A stretch of 64,000 nt of DNA. It comes from JAJRZL01 sp964557855 (lineage in GTDB: Bacteria > Zixibacteria > MSB-5A5 > GN15 > FEB-12). The DNA is taken from NCBI GenBank assembly GCA_964557855.1, contig CAZLBP010000003.1:62001-126000 (forward strand), written 5' to 3'. Shown here in pieces: positions 26,243 to 34,802 of the stretch. The notes beneath the pieces were generated by a model. It was given only the letters and a program-made list of their open reading frames with translations. It ran no database searches and was not told where the DNA came from. A program made the position numbers and the translations under genes. Position 1 is the stretch's first letter; each line of letters begins with the position of its first letter.

Positions 26243-28525
26243 CTATCTGGAACTAACAACGAAATTAAGGTATTGTTCGCCGACGTTGCCGGCTCGATCG
26301 GTCACTACAATTCCCAGATGGTGGCTGCCTACGTCAAGCGGTTCCAGGGGCCGACTGGTACACCAGCCCGTTTCCGGATCGTACTCCGGTATCAGCCACT
26401 TCCCGTCGATTTTGATCCGTATGCTCCGGTCGTCCTCTATCCCGGACAACTCTTCGTCGATCAGGAAATTCACCGCCGGCCGAGGATCGCGGTACCGGGC
26501 CCCGCCCCTGATCGTCAGATTCTTGATCAAAGGCGGCTGGCGGTCAAACGCCGCGGCAAACGAGCCGCCCCCGAGCGAATATGCCTGCAGCGAATTGTCC
26601 TCGAAAGTATTATCCAGCCAGACCCACTTGTCCTTCTCCTCATCCAGCCAGCAGATGCCGCTCCGCTCGTTATCAGGAATATCCCACGGTATGTCGTAGG
26701 AGATCGCAAATTCGCTCCGGCTGACGAATGCTTCCGGCAGGATCTCGTAATGATCCGAATTCAATTTCAGTGCGGCTCGATTGAAAATGGACTGCCAGCG
26801 CAGTTCAATGAATCGCGGCTCATAAAAGCTCTCCTGACCGGTCACCAGTGTCCAGCGATCATCAAAGCGCACTTCCTCCCGCTCATTGAAACCGACCGCG
26901 GCGATGTTAACCGAATCCGAGACAACCCCCACCTTAATAGCCGTATCCTCGGCCATCATGAACTTGAACTGGTCTATCCTCGCGTACCCGTCCTGAGGAG
27001 GAATAAAACATACATATTTGTTCATGTGCACGTACTGCGGTTGTTCGATGCCCAGCAGTGTATCGCGCCAATACAATTCCAAACGTGATTCTGATCCCTT
27101 TGCGGCCTCGTTTTCGAGAACAACCAACAACCCCTCATCCAGCACCTCATGTGACACTGTCCCTTTGCTGCTCCCCTTCTTGAGCAAACCGTTGAAGATG
27201 TGATCCTGGATTTTTGCCCCGGTCGACGTATACAGCACCGGTCTCATCACGGCTGACTCGACCATGTACCCGATCGCCTCCACCACATACCGGCCGCTGT
27301 CAAGACGGCTGACACTGATATCGGGTGACTCTCCCCAGATTGATCCCTTGTTAAGATGAACGGTTAGAGAATCGATACCGAGCGCTCTATAATCTTGCTT
27401 CGGACTTAGATAGAATAACGTCGTGTCCGCTGCCACCTCAACCGTCGAATCTACCCCATAGATCGCATGCGGGCGACCGAAGATAAACGAGAAACAAAGC
27501 TCCGAACGGTTACCAAAGGCATCCTCTGCCACAACTCTACCTTCGTGCGGGCCGATCTCCTCATGCCCACCCAATCCGAACAAACCGCTGTCCGTTCCAC
27601 TCGAGCGACTCCCGGCAAAAACATTACCCGTCTTCTTGTACAGCTGCCTGACATGCTTCTTCTTATTCACCGCCTCAACATAGTCATACTCCAGACTGAC
27701 CATATCATTAGTTTCAAAATCCAGTGTATCGAACTGGACATGATAGTACCGCTCCTCATCGATATACAGGGACAGACTATACACCGTCTGTTTCATCCCG
27801 GACAGCCTCATCCGATCGTATGTGTCCACAATCACCCCGAAGGGGTTGTCGAGATACAGGACCGTGTCCAGCTCAAACCGACCCGCCCCGTCGGTTGTCG
27901 GGGCCACATCCAGAAAGAGCTTGCGGCTGCCATCGGGAAACAGCGACCGCCCACCTTTAAACTGAAATCCGATTCTAGTGAAGACCGGGTGTGTTTCGTC
28001 ATCAATAAACATCCCGTGGCTCAAAGGATTCAGCAGCGTATCTCCCAGCCGTGTCTCAAAATGAAGATGCGGCGCTCCCGTGCCCGTCTTTCCCGAATAT
28101 GCCACGAATTCCCCCTGCTCGACCGGAAAGGAATCCCAGGGAAGACTGATGTCCACGTAATATCTCTCTGACTCAATCTGAACCTTCTTGACCAATGAAT
28201 CGATCTTATCGGCGAATTTCGATAAATGCGCCATAACATACACGCGCCCGCTCTCGTCACTGATGTAAAGAGCCTTCCCGTATCCGGTATATGAAGTCTT
28301 GATCCGAGAAACGTACCCATCAACGGGAGAAAACACCTGCCGGCCGATCGCACCACCCGTCCTGAGATCTACACCAAAGTGAAAATGCCCGGGCCGATAG
28401 TCTCCGAATCCACTGGAAATGTCAATCTCGCCATGCAAGGGCCATTCCGCATCAACCGCATTCACCACGACGACAAAAACCCCAACTACTATGACTGTCA
28501 ATAACTTACTCAGAATACAAGGCAT
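26243..28525 (-). CDS. Exported M23 (LytM-type) metallopeptidase
   Basis: About 760 residues. A signal peptide (ILSKLLTVIVVGVFVVVVNAVDA) is followed by the M23 catalytic domain at about 30-200: GHFHFGVDLR (zinc His/Asp), VFSPVDGYVSRI, YGKALYISDESG and APHLHFETRLGD (zinc and catalytic His). The remaining 550 residues are beta-rich with late Ig-like segments. M23 enzymes cut peptidoglycan cross-bridges or act as degenerate activators; here all metal ligands are kept. I start at the ATG 28525, where the signal peptide begins; an ATG at 28576 would add 17 residues. The ppiD-like gene diverges from it. Confidence 0.88.
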   Translation of the reverse strand: MPCILSKLLTVIVVGVFVVVVNAVDAEWPLHGEIDISSGFGDYRPGHFHFGVDLRTGGAIGRQVFSPVDGYVSRIKTSYTGYGKALYISDESGRVYVMAHLSKFADKIDSLVKKVQIESERYYVDISLPWDSFPVEQGEFVAYSGKTGTGAPHLHFETRLGDTLLNPLSHGMFIDDETHPVFTRIGFQFKGGRSLFPDGSRKLFLDVAPTTDGAGRFELDTVLYLDNPFGVIVDTYDRMRLSGMKQTVYSLSLYIDEERYYHVQFDTLDFETNDMVSLEYDYVEAVNKKKHVRQLYKKTGNVFAGSRSSGTDSGLFGLGGHEEIGPHEGRVVAEDAFGNRSELCFSFIFGRPHAIYGVDSTVEVAADTTLFYLSPKQDYRALGIDSLTVHLNKGSIWGESPDISVSRLDSGRYVVEAIGYMVESAVMRPVLYTSTGAKIQDHIFNGLLKKGSSKGTVSHEVLDEGLLVVLENEAAKGSESRLELYWRDTLLGIEQPQYVHMNKYVCFIPPQDGYARIDQFKFMMAEDTAIKVGVVSDSVNIAAVGFNEREEVRFDDRWTLVTGQESFYEPRFIELRWQSIFNRAALKLNSDHYEILPEAFVSRSEFAISYDIPWDIPDNERSGICWLDEEKDKWVWLDNTFEDNSLQAYSLGGGSFAAAFDRQPPLIKNLTIRGGARYRDPRPAVNFLIDEELSGIEDDRSIRIKIDGKWLIPEYDPETGWCTSRPLEPLDVGSHHLGIVVTDRAGNVGEQYLNFVVSSR

Positions 28526-28722
28526 CGAAAGGCTCTTTCTAGTCAAATGGGCTCTGTTTATTCCAGCTCGTTTCATGACAATTCTCAGAGATTTTGTACA
28601 ATTGTCACTCAGGCGGGTTGCGAAATCGCCCGATTAAAGTATATTCCGAAACTTGATAACACAAACTTGTATAACCGTTGTCAATTAAAACAACCTGTTA
28701 TGTTTAGCAAGGAGTCTGGATA

Positions 28723-30597
28723 ATGTTCGAAGCACTCAGGCGGATGATTTTCCCGATAATCATCATAGTTCTTCTCTGTTTTGGCGGCCTCATCATCCTT
28801 GAATGGGGACTTGGTTTCTCACAGCGGCAGGATTTCGTGGATGCCAATATCGCCGGCGTCGTAAACGGCGAAACGGTCAGCTGGCAGGAGTACAACGAAA
28901 TCTATCAAAACATGTATCAACAGGCCATGGCGGAAGCAACCCAGGAAAATGAAGAGATCGATGAACTGCCCGAACCCAAACTCGAGGAAATCCGCCAGGA
29001 AGCCTGGAAGCAACTGGTCCAGAATAAGCTGATCATGCAGGAAGTCGAAAAGGCCAACCTGGTCGTTGCCGACGAAGAACTCTATTCGTACCTCCGATAC
29101 TCACCTCCGCCCATGCTTCAGTCTCTGCCGGCATTTCAGACCGAAGGCAAGTTCGACTATCAGAAATACGTCAACACCCTCGCCGATCCCCAGGCCGCTT
29201 CGTTCTGGGCTCAAATCGAGTCCCTCATGCGCGGAGACGTGGCTCGTATGAAACTCCAGGAAATGGTCATTCAAACCGCCCACGTCACCGAAAACGAAAT
29301 CCGCCAGTGGTTCATGGGAGCCAACGAAAAGGTGAAAGTCGGCATGGTCGATGTCAACTTCAAGCGGTTCTCCAGCCCGCCCCCTCAGAACACCGAAGAA
29401 GAGATGCGAGCCTTTTTTGAAGAGCATCGCGATGACTACCCGATTGAGGAACGGGCCGCTCTGAATATCGTCATGATAGAAAAGAAACCGGCCCCGGCTG
29501 ATTGGGAAGCTTCCTTTCAGAAAGCCAAAGCCATCCACGATTCGATAGTCGAAGGCGGCGCCGACTTCACTGAAATGGTCGAACGCTACTCCGAGGACCC
29601 GTCGGCTGCCCAAAACCAGGGTGACCTGGGCTGGTTCCCCCGCGGACAGATGGTCGAAGAATTCGATCGCTACGTATTCCAAATGAAAGAAGGTGACGTT
29701 TCTGATCCCATCCGGACCCAATTCGGTTGGCACGTAATCAAATGTCACGGATTCAAGGAGGAGCGCGAAGTTCCCCGGGGCAAAAAGGAAGAAGAGCTCG
29801 TAGAAAAAGTTCACGCCTCGCACATTCTTATCAAGACTTCCCACTCACAGGAAACGCTGGATAAAGCCTATCGCAAAATCGAGGAGTTTCAAATAGCAGC
29901 CAAGCGGGATGGTTTCTTCAAAGCGGCCGAGGACGTCGGTTTACCGGTGCGCACCTCCGGTTCCTTCTTCCGCGGCCGAAACATCCAGTACCTGGGCAAT
30001 GATCCCAAAGCCGGCCTGTTCGCTTTCAACAACGAAGTGGACGCCATCTCCAACATCTTCGAAAACAACTCCGCCATCTACTGTGTCCAGGTAGCCGACA
30101 AAAAGCCGGCCGACATGGCTACATTCGAGGAAGCCGAGGAAAAAGTGAATCTCGACCTCCTGCAGCACAAAGTACGATCAACCTGTCGCGATACGGCCGA
30201 GGCCATAATGGCCGAAGTCGAACAGGGGGCCTCGTTGAAAGAAGCTGCGAAACGACACGGTGAAGAGTATGACACTCCGGATCCGTTTGGACGAAGTGCT
30301 TACGTGGCCGGAATCCGTCGCGATCCCATGGCCATCGGAGCTGCCTTTTCCCTCGATGAAAAAGGTGAAATGACAGAACCGGTCGATCATGAGCAGGGGG
30401 TGGCCATATTCGAGCTCCTTGATCGTGAGTCTCCCGACTTGACCGAATTCCAGGAAAAACGAGATTCGGTGCACAACGTGATCCTGATGAATAAGCGCCA
30501 GGAACTCTATGCGCGCTGGATGGATTACATGGTCAATAATTCCGATATCGAGAGCTACGTCGACGACTACTTCATGGACAGAGCCGGCACCATATAA
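28723..30597 (+). CDS. PpiD/SurA-type peptidyl-prolyl isomerase, membrane-anchored
   Basis: 624 residues: N-terminal membrane anchor (MIFPIIIIVLLCFGGLIIL, 7-25), SurA_N-type chaperone region (NIAGVVNGETVSWQEYNEIY, about 45-190), a parvulin domain (ALNIVMIEKK...FTEMVERYSEDPSAAQNQGDLGWFPRGQMVEEFD...IRTQFGWHVIKCHGF, about 245-345) and a second degenerate parvulin unit starting VHASHILIKT (about 365). It helps fold exported proteins in the periplasm. AAGGAG lies upstream. The layout matches PpiD rather than soluble SurA. Given the many large secreted proteins nearby, a role in their folding is likely. Confidence 0.92.
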   Translation: MFEALRRMIFPIIIIVLLCFGGLIILEWGLGFSQRQDFVDANIAGVVNGETVSWQEYNEIYQNMYQQAMAEATQENEEIDELPEPKLEEIRQEAWKQLVQNKLIMQEVEKANLVVADEELYSYLRYSPPPMLQSLPAFQTEGKFDYQKYVNTLADPQAASFWAQIESLMRGDVARMKLQEMVIQTAHVTENEIRQWFMGANEKVKVGMVDVNFKRFSSPPPQNTEEEMRAFFEEHRDDYPIEERAALNIVMIEKKPAPADWEASFQKAKAIHDSIVEGGADFTEMVERYSEDPSAAQNQGDLGWFPRGQMVEEFDRYVFQMKEGDVSDPIRTQFGWHVIKCHGFKEEREVPRGKKEEELVEKVHASHILIKTSHSQETLDKAYRKIEEFQIAAKRDGFFKAAEDVGLPVRTSGSFFRGRNIQYLGNDPKAGLFAFNNEVDAISNIFENNSAIYCVQVADKKPADMATFEEAEEKVNLDLLQHKVRSTCRDTAEAIMAEVEQGASLKEAAKRHGEEYDTPDPFGRSAYVAGIRRDPMAIGAAFSLDEKGEMTEPVDHEQGVAIFELLDRESPDLTEFQEKRDSVHNVILMNKRQELYARWMDYMVNNSDIESYVDDYFMDRAGTI

Positions 30598-30651
30598 CGA
30601 ATGAGATCCTGAGTAGCTCAAAATCCCGCATCCGAGCTCGATACATTGGAG

Positions 30652-30682
30652 GTTGGTCAGGACCGTTACGCTCCTGACCAAC
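30652..30682 (+). terminator. Hairpin after the ppiD-like gene, repeat family C
   Basis: GTTGGTCAGGA (30652-30662) pairs perfectly with TCCTGACCAAC (30672-30682), nine-base loop, 55 bases after the stop; the next bases are GGACTTTCT, so the T tract is weak. Its core GTCAGG-N11-CCTGAC (23 bases) is repeated at 30742-30764. Confidence 0.5.
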
Positions 30683-30741
30683 GGACTTTCTACTAACGTC
30701 TCACACTTTCGAAGAGACAGGTTGCGACCTGTCCGACGGTC

Positions 30742-30764
30742 GTCAGGGGCACATGGCTCCTGAC
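30742..30764. repeat. GTCAGG-N11-CCTGAC unit, second copy
   Basis: Same length and arms as the unit at 30656-30678; the 11-base centre differs except for its terminal GCT. Confidence 0.5.
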
Positions 30765-30780
30765 CTGCTCTATTCGTGCC

Positions 30781-30802
30781 CGGCAGATGTCCACATCTGC
30801 CG
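30781..30802. repeat. Dispersed palindrome family A, copy 3 (best copy)
   Basis: CGGCAGATGTCCACATCTGCCG, written as CGGCAGATGT-CCACATCTGCCG: near-perfect palindrome. A related shorter form (GGCGGCAGGTCACATCTGCC) lies at 30951-30970. Confidence 0.75.
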
Positions 30803-31085
30803 ATGTTCTGCCGAACGGGTCTTCAGACCTGCCCGAGGACGGGTGCCCCGCCCTTTGAGACATGTTGAAAAACTCCGCTTACTGTTGTGTCAGGTCCTGA
30901 GCCCGTTTAAACGGGATTGTGAACCGACACGCAAATCGTCAATAGACAAAGGCGGCAGGTCACATCTGCCCGCGGCGGACAGGACCTGCCGCAACTGGCA
31001 AGCGGGACTCTTTCAAGGTTCTTGAAAGGTGGGGCGCCGGCGCTGTGGGGAGCCGAAGGGGCAGGTCTGGTTTCGTAGCCTGCCC

Positions 31086-32762
31086 TCACAAATTCTCGTA
31101 ATTCGGCCCCTCGCCGCCCTGAGGCGTGACCCACCGAATAACCTGATACGGATCGGCGATATCACACGTCTTGCAATGAACGCAATTGGAAGGCGTCAAC
31201 TGAAGTTTCAATTTCCCCTCCCGCTCCGAATCGTCGACCATCTCATATACATGAGCCGGACAGAAATGCTGGCACGGGTTGCCGTACTCTTCCGTGCAGC
31301 GATTATTGCATATATCATAGTCTTCGATAACCAGGTGTGACGGCTGCTCTTCCTCGTGTTGCGTTCCCGACTTGTACACATCGGTCAACTTATCGAACGT
31401 GTATTCATTATCGAACTTGAGATCGGCCTTATGCGGCGCCCGACCGAATCGCTTCCGGTACTCGTCGACTTGCAGCATGTAGGTATGATCCCGAGCGTAC
31501 TCCCGTCGGTCGAACAGCCCCCGTCCCCCGGTGATGGTCTGCATGGCCGCATGAAACATCCCCGAAAACAAGCCGTTCTCGAACCCGGCATGGAAATTGC
31601 GCGATTTGTACAATTCCTTCCTGGCCCAACTGCTCTCGAACCGGTCCTGATAACCGGCCAGCTTCGGGCGAGAAAAATCACCCGCCTTCAGACAATCGAA
31701 GAGCGTCTCGGCCGCCATGATGCCCGACTTGATGGCCAGATGAATACCCTTCAACCGGGATGCATCCAGGAAATTGGCCGAGTCACCACACAGCAGCAAT
31801 CCGTCGTGATACAACTTGGGCATGCTGTAGAAGCCCCCGATCGGAATGGTCTTCGCTCCGTAATGCAGCATCGTGCCCCCTTCGAGTATTGTCTTGATTA
31901 CGGGATGCAGCTTGTACCGCTGAAACTTCATATGCGGGTCATTGGTCGGATTCGGCGTATTCAACCCGACTGCAAAACCGACCGACACCGTGGTATCGCT
32001 CATGCCGTACACCCAGCCGCCGCCATATTCGTGGTTCGGCTGCGGCCAGCCAACCGTGTGTATGACGTCGCCTGCCTTGATCCGCCCGGCGGGAACTTCC
32101 CACACTTCTTTCACGCCCGTAAGATACGACTGCGGCAGGCTGTCCTGCTTCAACACCGGGATTCTTTCGAACGCATGCCGGGTCAAAGAACCGTGCACCC
32201 CTTCGCAAAGAACGGTTACTTTGGCTTTCACAATGGAACCAGGCTCGAAATTCCCCTTCGGGTTGCTTTCCCTGTCCAACCCCATATCGACCGTTTGCAC
32301 CCCGGTAACGACATTGTCATCCACAACCAGATCATACCCGGCCAGCCCCGCGAAAACATCTATCCCCAACGCTTCCACTTGTTCAGCCATCCACCCGGAC
32401 AGTTTGTTGAGGGAAACGACATAGTTGCCATGATTATTCAACGTCGGCGGCAAAAACGGGAACTTGGTCGCCCCGTTGTCACGCAGCCAATACATGGCGT
32501 CGCGCGTGACTTGTGCCTCAAGGGGAGCACCCTTTTCTTTGAAGTCCGGTATCAACTCCGCCAACCCCCTGGGATCCATCACGGCCCCGGACAGGGCGTG
32601 CGCGCCGCAGTGCGAGCCCTTCTCCATGAACAGAATTTCCGGCATCTCGACGCCGCCATCGGCTTCTACCAGTCGAGCCAACTTGTACACCAGTGCCAAA
32701 CCGGCCGGCCCGGCGCCTACGATCGCTATATCTGTCTCGAGTATTTCGCGTTCTACATCCAT
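31086..32762 (-). CDS. Electron transfer flavoprotein-ubiquinone oxidoreductase
   Basis: 558 residues, the full ETF-QO length. FAD-binding GAGPAGLALVYKLARL at 16-31, the membrane/quinone-binding middle region (GWPQPNHEYGGGWVYG, LCGDSANFLDASRLKGIHLAIKSG) and the C-terminal 4Fe-4S ferredoxin domain with four cysteines (CQHFCPAHVYE, NCVHCKTCDIADPYQVIRW). It passes electrons from ETF, fed by acyl-CoA and other dehydrogenases, into the membrane quinone pool. No etfAB genes are adjacent. AAAGGA precedes the ATG. It follows the ArsC-like gene by 85 bases, likely on the same transcript. Confidence 0.94.
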   Translation of the reverse strand: MDVEREILETDIAIVGAGPAGLALVYKLARLVEADGGVEMPEILFMEKGSHCGAHALSGAVMDPRGLAELIPDFKEKGAPLEAQVTRDAMYWLRDNGATKFPFLPPTLNNHGNYVVSLNKLSGWMAEQVEALGIDVFAGLAGYDLVVDDNVVTGVQTVDMGLDRESNPKGNFEPGSIVKAKVTVLCEGVHGSLTRHAFERIPVLKQDSLPQSYLTGVKEVWEVPAGRIKAGDVIHTVGWPQPNHEYGGGWVYGMSDTTVSVGFAVGLNTPNPTNDPHMKFQRYKLHPVIKTILEGGTMLHYGAKTIPIGGFYSMPKLYHDGLLLCGDSANFLDASRLKGIHLAIKSGIMAAETLFDCLKAGDFSRPKLAGYQDRFESSWARKELYKSRNFHAGFENGLFSGMFHAAMQTITGGRGLFDRREYARDHTYMLQVDEYRKRFGRAPHKADLKFDNEYTFDKLTDVYKSGTQHEEEQPSHLVIEDYDICNNRCTEEYGNPCQHFCPAHVYEMVDDSEREGKLKLQLTPSNCVHCKTCDIADPYQVIRWVTPQGGEGPNYENL

Positions 32763-32847
32763 GCGTCTATCCTTTCACGAGTTTCACGCATCGAATATAG
32801 GCAACGCAACGAAGATTGAAAAGCGCTAATGGTAAGTCAACGACCCG

Positions 32848-33279
32848 TCAACGCGCCGATGCTTTCTGAGCCACCTTGTGGGCGGCGGCCGGTCCGCTGG
32901 TACCGACTGAGTCTTCCCCCGGCGTTAACTGTAACATGTCGGCAATCTTCTTCTTGTCACAGCCGATGGTCACCAGCCGCGACGTCTTAATGATCGGCTT
33001 GCGAATCAACGTGGGATCCTTGGCCATCATGTCAATCACTTCATCGCGCGAAGGAACTTCTTTGTCCAGCCCGCTCTTGGTGTACGCTCCGGACAATTTG
33101 TTTAGGAAATGCTCCACGTTGAGGTGACCGATCAATCGTTTCAGTTCCAACGCCGTTAACGGCTGCTTTTCCAGGTCACGGACATCCAGAAGAATGCCGG
33201 CGTCCTCTATGAACTTGCGAACACTGCCACACAGGTCGTCGTTGCCATAGGAATAGAACTTTGCTCGTTTAAGAGCCAT
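32848..33279 (-). CDS. ArsC/Spx-family thioredoxin-fold protein
   Basis: 143 residues with the ArsC-like fold: KFYSYGNDDLCGSVRKFIEDAGI (a single reactive Cys at about 16 in place of CxxC), LTALELKRLIGHLNVEHFLN, DPTLIRKPIIKTSRLVTIGCDKKKI. The 'LIRKPII' segment is the cis-Pro region of Spx/ArsC/YffB proteins. Grx-linked arsenate reductases use this Cys, but many relatives act otherwise; no ars genes are nearby, so arsenate reduction is not shown. The C-terminal Ala/Lys-rich tail is extra. GGAGG lies six bases before the ATG, and a perfect TTGACA promoter is upstream. Confidence 0.8.
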   Translation of the reverse strand: MALKRAKFYSYGNDDLCGSVRKFIEDAGILLDVRDLEKQPLTALELKRLIGHLNVEHFLNKLSGAYTKSGLDKEVPSRDEVIDMMAKDPTLIRKPIIKTSRLVTIGCDKKKIADMLQLTPGEDSVGTSGPAAAHKVAQKASAR

Positions 33280-33417
33280 AAATCCTCCAAATACCTACTA
33301 ATGGTCTGAAATAGGCGTTGCTATCATGTTTCCGCCTGAATTCATCTTCTCGTTTACGCTATGAGTGAGCAGCAAACGTTGCCTGGTTTCCCGTCATTCT
33401 GTTACGGGGTATCTGGT

Positions 33418-33439
33418 TTAAGTCCGGGTACGGACTTAA
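33418..33439. promoter_or_regulatory. Perfect 9-base hairpin at the arsC-like transcription start
   Basis: TTAAGTCCG (33418-33426) and CGGACTTAA (33431-33439) around GGTA. It begins about nine bases downstream of the -10 box, so it would be either an operator at +1 or a 5' RNA stem-loop. Confidence 0.45.
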
Positions 33440-33447
33440 GAGATACT

Positions 33448-33477
33448 ATTAAAATACTGTTTTTCACAATTTGTCAA
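33448..33477 (-). promoter_or_regulatory. Sigma-70-type promoter of the arsC-like/ETF-QO transcript
   Basis: Minus strand -35 TTGACA (33477-33472, exact consensus), 18-base spacer, -10 TTTAAT (33453-33448, five of six). Predicted start near 33441, leader about 160 bases. Confidence 0.65.
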
Positions 33478-33808
33478 GCGTAATCTCAACAAAATTGTAT
33501 CTTCCTCATGCTCTCTTCAACAAAAAGACCTTGTCCAATAGGAGTCAATAGCTCCCATGTCATGTGGCCAGCCTATGCGGTCCGGTGGAGTTCACCAACC
33601 ATCCGCCCGATTCAACCCTCACTGTATGTTCGCACCGATAATACCGGCGAAGAATACTGTCGACTGCGTGTCGTGCTCTCAGAACCTGTATCGGTAACGG
33701 CCTTTGCAGCCTTTACTCTGCCTGCCTCTTAAACCCAGATTCCAAACAAAAGTTCCAGCCCGGACACACCGTTTCCCCTGAAAACCCGCCCGGGAAAGTC
33801 CGCGACAT

Positions 33809-34426
33809 TTACACCCGCATCGCCACCGAGACGCCGTCCCGAAGAGGCTGAATAGTGGTAAAGAATCGGTCATCGGCATATAGTACCTTCGTGAAGTCCA
33901 CGATCCCCTGCGTGCTCCGGTCTTTATCCTCTCGGTACACTTTGCCCGACCAGATGAGATTGTCGGTAATGAACAGTCCGCCCCTTCGTAGACGCGGCGC
34001 CGCCAATTCTATCGTCTTCGGATAATCCGCCTTGTCGATATCGTTGAATATAATATCAAACGGTCCGTCGTGTTCCTCAATAAGCTCCAGCGCGTCTCCG
34101 ACGTGAAAGTCCATATGAGTTTTCAACCCGGCCCGCCTGAAAAAATCCAGAGCCTGACGTTTATTGTCCTCGTTCCCGTCAGTCAGGATAATATGCCCGC
34201 GCTCACCGATTGCCAGCGAAAACCAGTAAGCACTATAGCCGAAACCGGACCCCATCTCCAGAATTCTCTCGGCTTTCGTCAGCGTCGCCAACTGATAAAG
34301 GAAACGACCCACCAGAGGACCCACGATCGGAAAACCCTTCTCCTTAGCCAAACCCTCCATCTCTTGCAGGACTTCCGGACGAGCAGGAGTCACTTCTTCC
34401 AGGTATCGATGTACTTCATCAAACAT
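33809..34426 (-). CDS. Class I SAM-dependent O-methyltransferase
   Basis: 205 residues of the caffeoyl-CoA/catechol O-methyltransferase-like family: ILEMGSGFGYSAYWFSLAI (SAM motif I), ILTDGNEDNKRQALDFFRRAG, IIFNDIDKADYPKTIELA (metal-binding Asp), LRRGGLFITDNLIWSGKV, and a C-terminal DGVSVAMRV. It methylates a hydroxyl group on an unknown small molecule using a divalent metal. The ATG at 34426 is chosen because AAGG lies six bases upstream; the ATG two codons earlier abuts that site. It directly follows the Rieske gene by 18 bases. Confidence 0.88.
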   Translation of the reverse strand: MFDEVHRYLEEVTPARPEVLQEMEGLAKEKGFPIVGPLVGRFLYQLATLTKAERILEMGSGFGYSAYWFSLAIGERGHIILTDGNEDNKRQALDFFRRAGLKTHMDFHVGDALELIEEHDGPFDIIFNDIDKADYPKTIELAAPRLRRGGLFITDNLIWSGKVYREDKDRSTQGIVDFTKVLYADDRFFTTIQPLRDGVSVAMRV

Positions 34427-34444
34427 ACACATCCTTAAATAGCC

Positions 34445-34747
34445 TCAGATCGTGACGTATACATAGCCGTCGTCAACATCCACCTTATATGTCTTCAGCT
34501 TGAAGACGTCGTTTGTCAGACAAACCCCGGTAGCCAGATCATACTGCCACCCGTGCCAGCGACAGGTGATCACACCGGCGGCGAATTTACCGGTCGCCAG
34601 CGACGCTTTCATATGCTTACAATCGGCCTCGATGGCAAAGAGTGTGCCGTTGTCGTTTACGACCGCCACACGCCGGGCCAGAATCCGCTTCTCGACCGCA
34701 CGGCCGGGCGGAATGTCGTCCACCTTTGCCATTTTCAGCTTCAGCAA
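34445..34747 (-). CDS. Rieske-type 2Fe-2S protein
   Basis: 100 residues, a stand-alone Rieske domain with both ligand boxes: CKHMKASLATG (C-x-H) and CRWHGWQYDLATGVC (C-x2-H). It resembles the small subunit of nitrite reductase and ferredoxin components of ring-hydroxylating dioxygenases, so it probably carries electrons to an oxygenase or reductase not encoded here. The TTG at 34747 is preceded by AAAGGAG at good spacing; an ATG at 34732 is the alternative. It precedes the O-methyltransferase in a small operon. Confidence 0.9.
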   Translation of the reverse strand: MLKLKMAKVDDIPPGRAVEKRILARRVAVVNDNGTLFAIEADCKHMKASLATGKFAAGVITCRWHGWQYDLATGVCLTNDVFKLKTYKVDVDDGYVYVTI

Positions 34748-34802
34748 GCATACTCCTTTGCCTCAACACGAACCAAGTAAAACGTCAATCAACCGCTGTC
34801 TC

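Larger units (their letters stand above)
30598..31085. other. Repeat-rich intergenic region between convergent genes
   Basis: 488 bases with no gene. It contains a perfect 11-base-pair hairpin after the ppiD-like stop, two GTCAGG-N11-CCTGAC units, two palindrome family A copies (30781 and about 30951-30975) and a GGGCAGG/CCTGCCC inverted repeat at 31059-31085 next to the ETF-QO stop. The density of palindromes makes this a repeat cluster rather than a control region. Confidence 0.7.
33280..33808. other. Intergenic region with arsC-like promoter, no gene recognised
   Basis: 529 bases. The lower half (33418-33477) contains the promoter and hairpin listed separately. The upper half has a plus-strand open frame of 74 codons (33508-33732) whose translation matches nothing I know and lacks a ribosome site; I do not call it a gene. 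It may be decayed sequence. Confidence 0.5.

Noticed and set aside
33508..33732. Plus-strand open frame of 74 codons
   Set aside because: No ribosome site, no recognisable domain and a composition like non-coding DNA. Left as intergenic.
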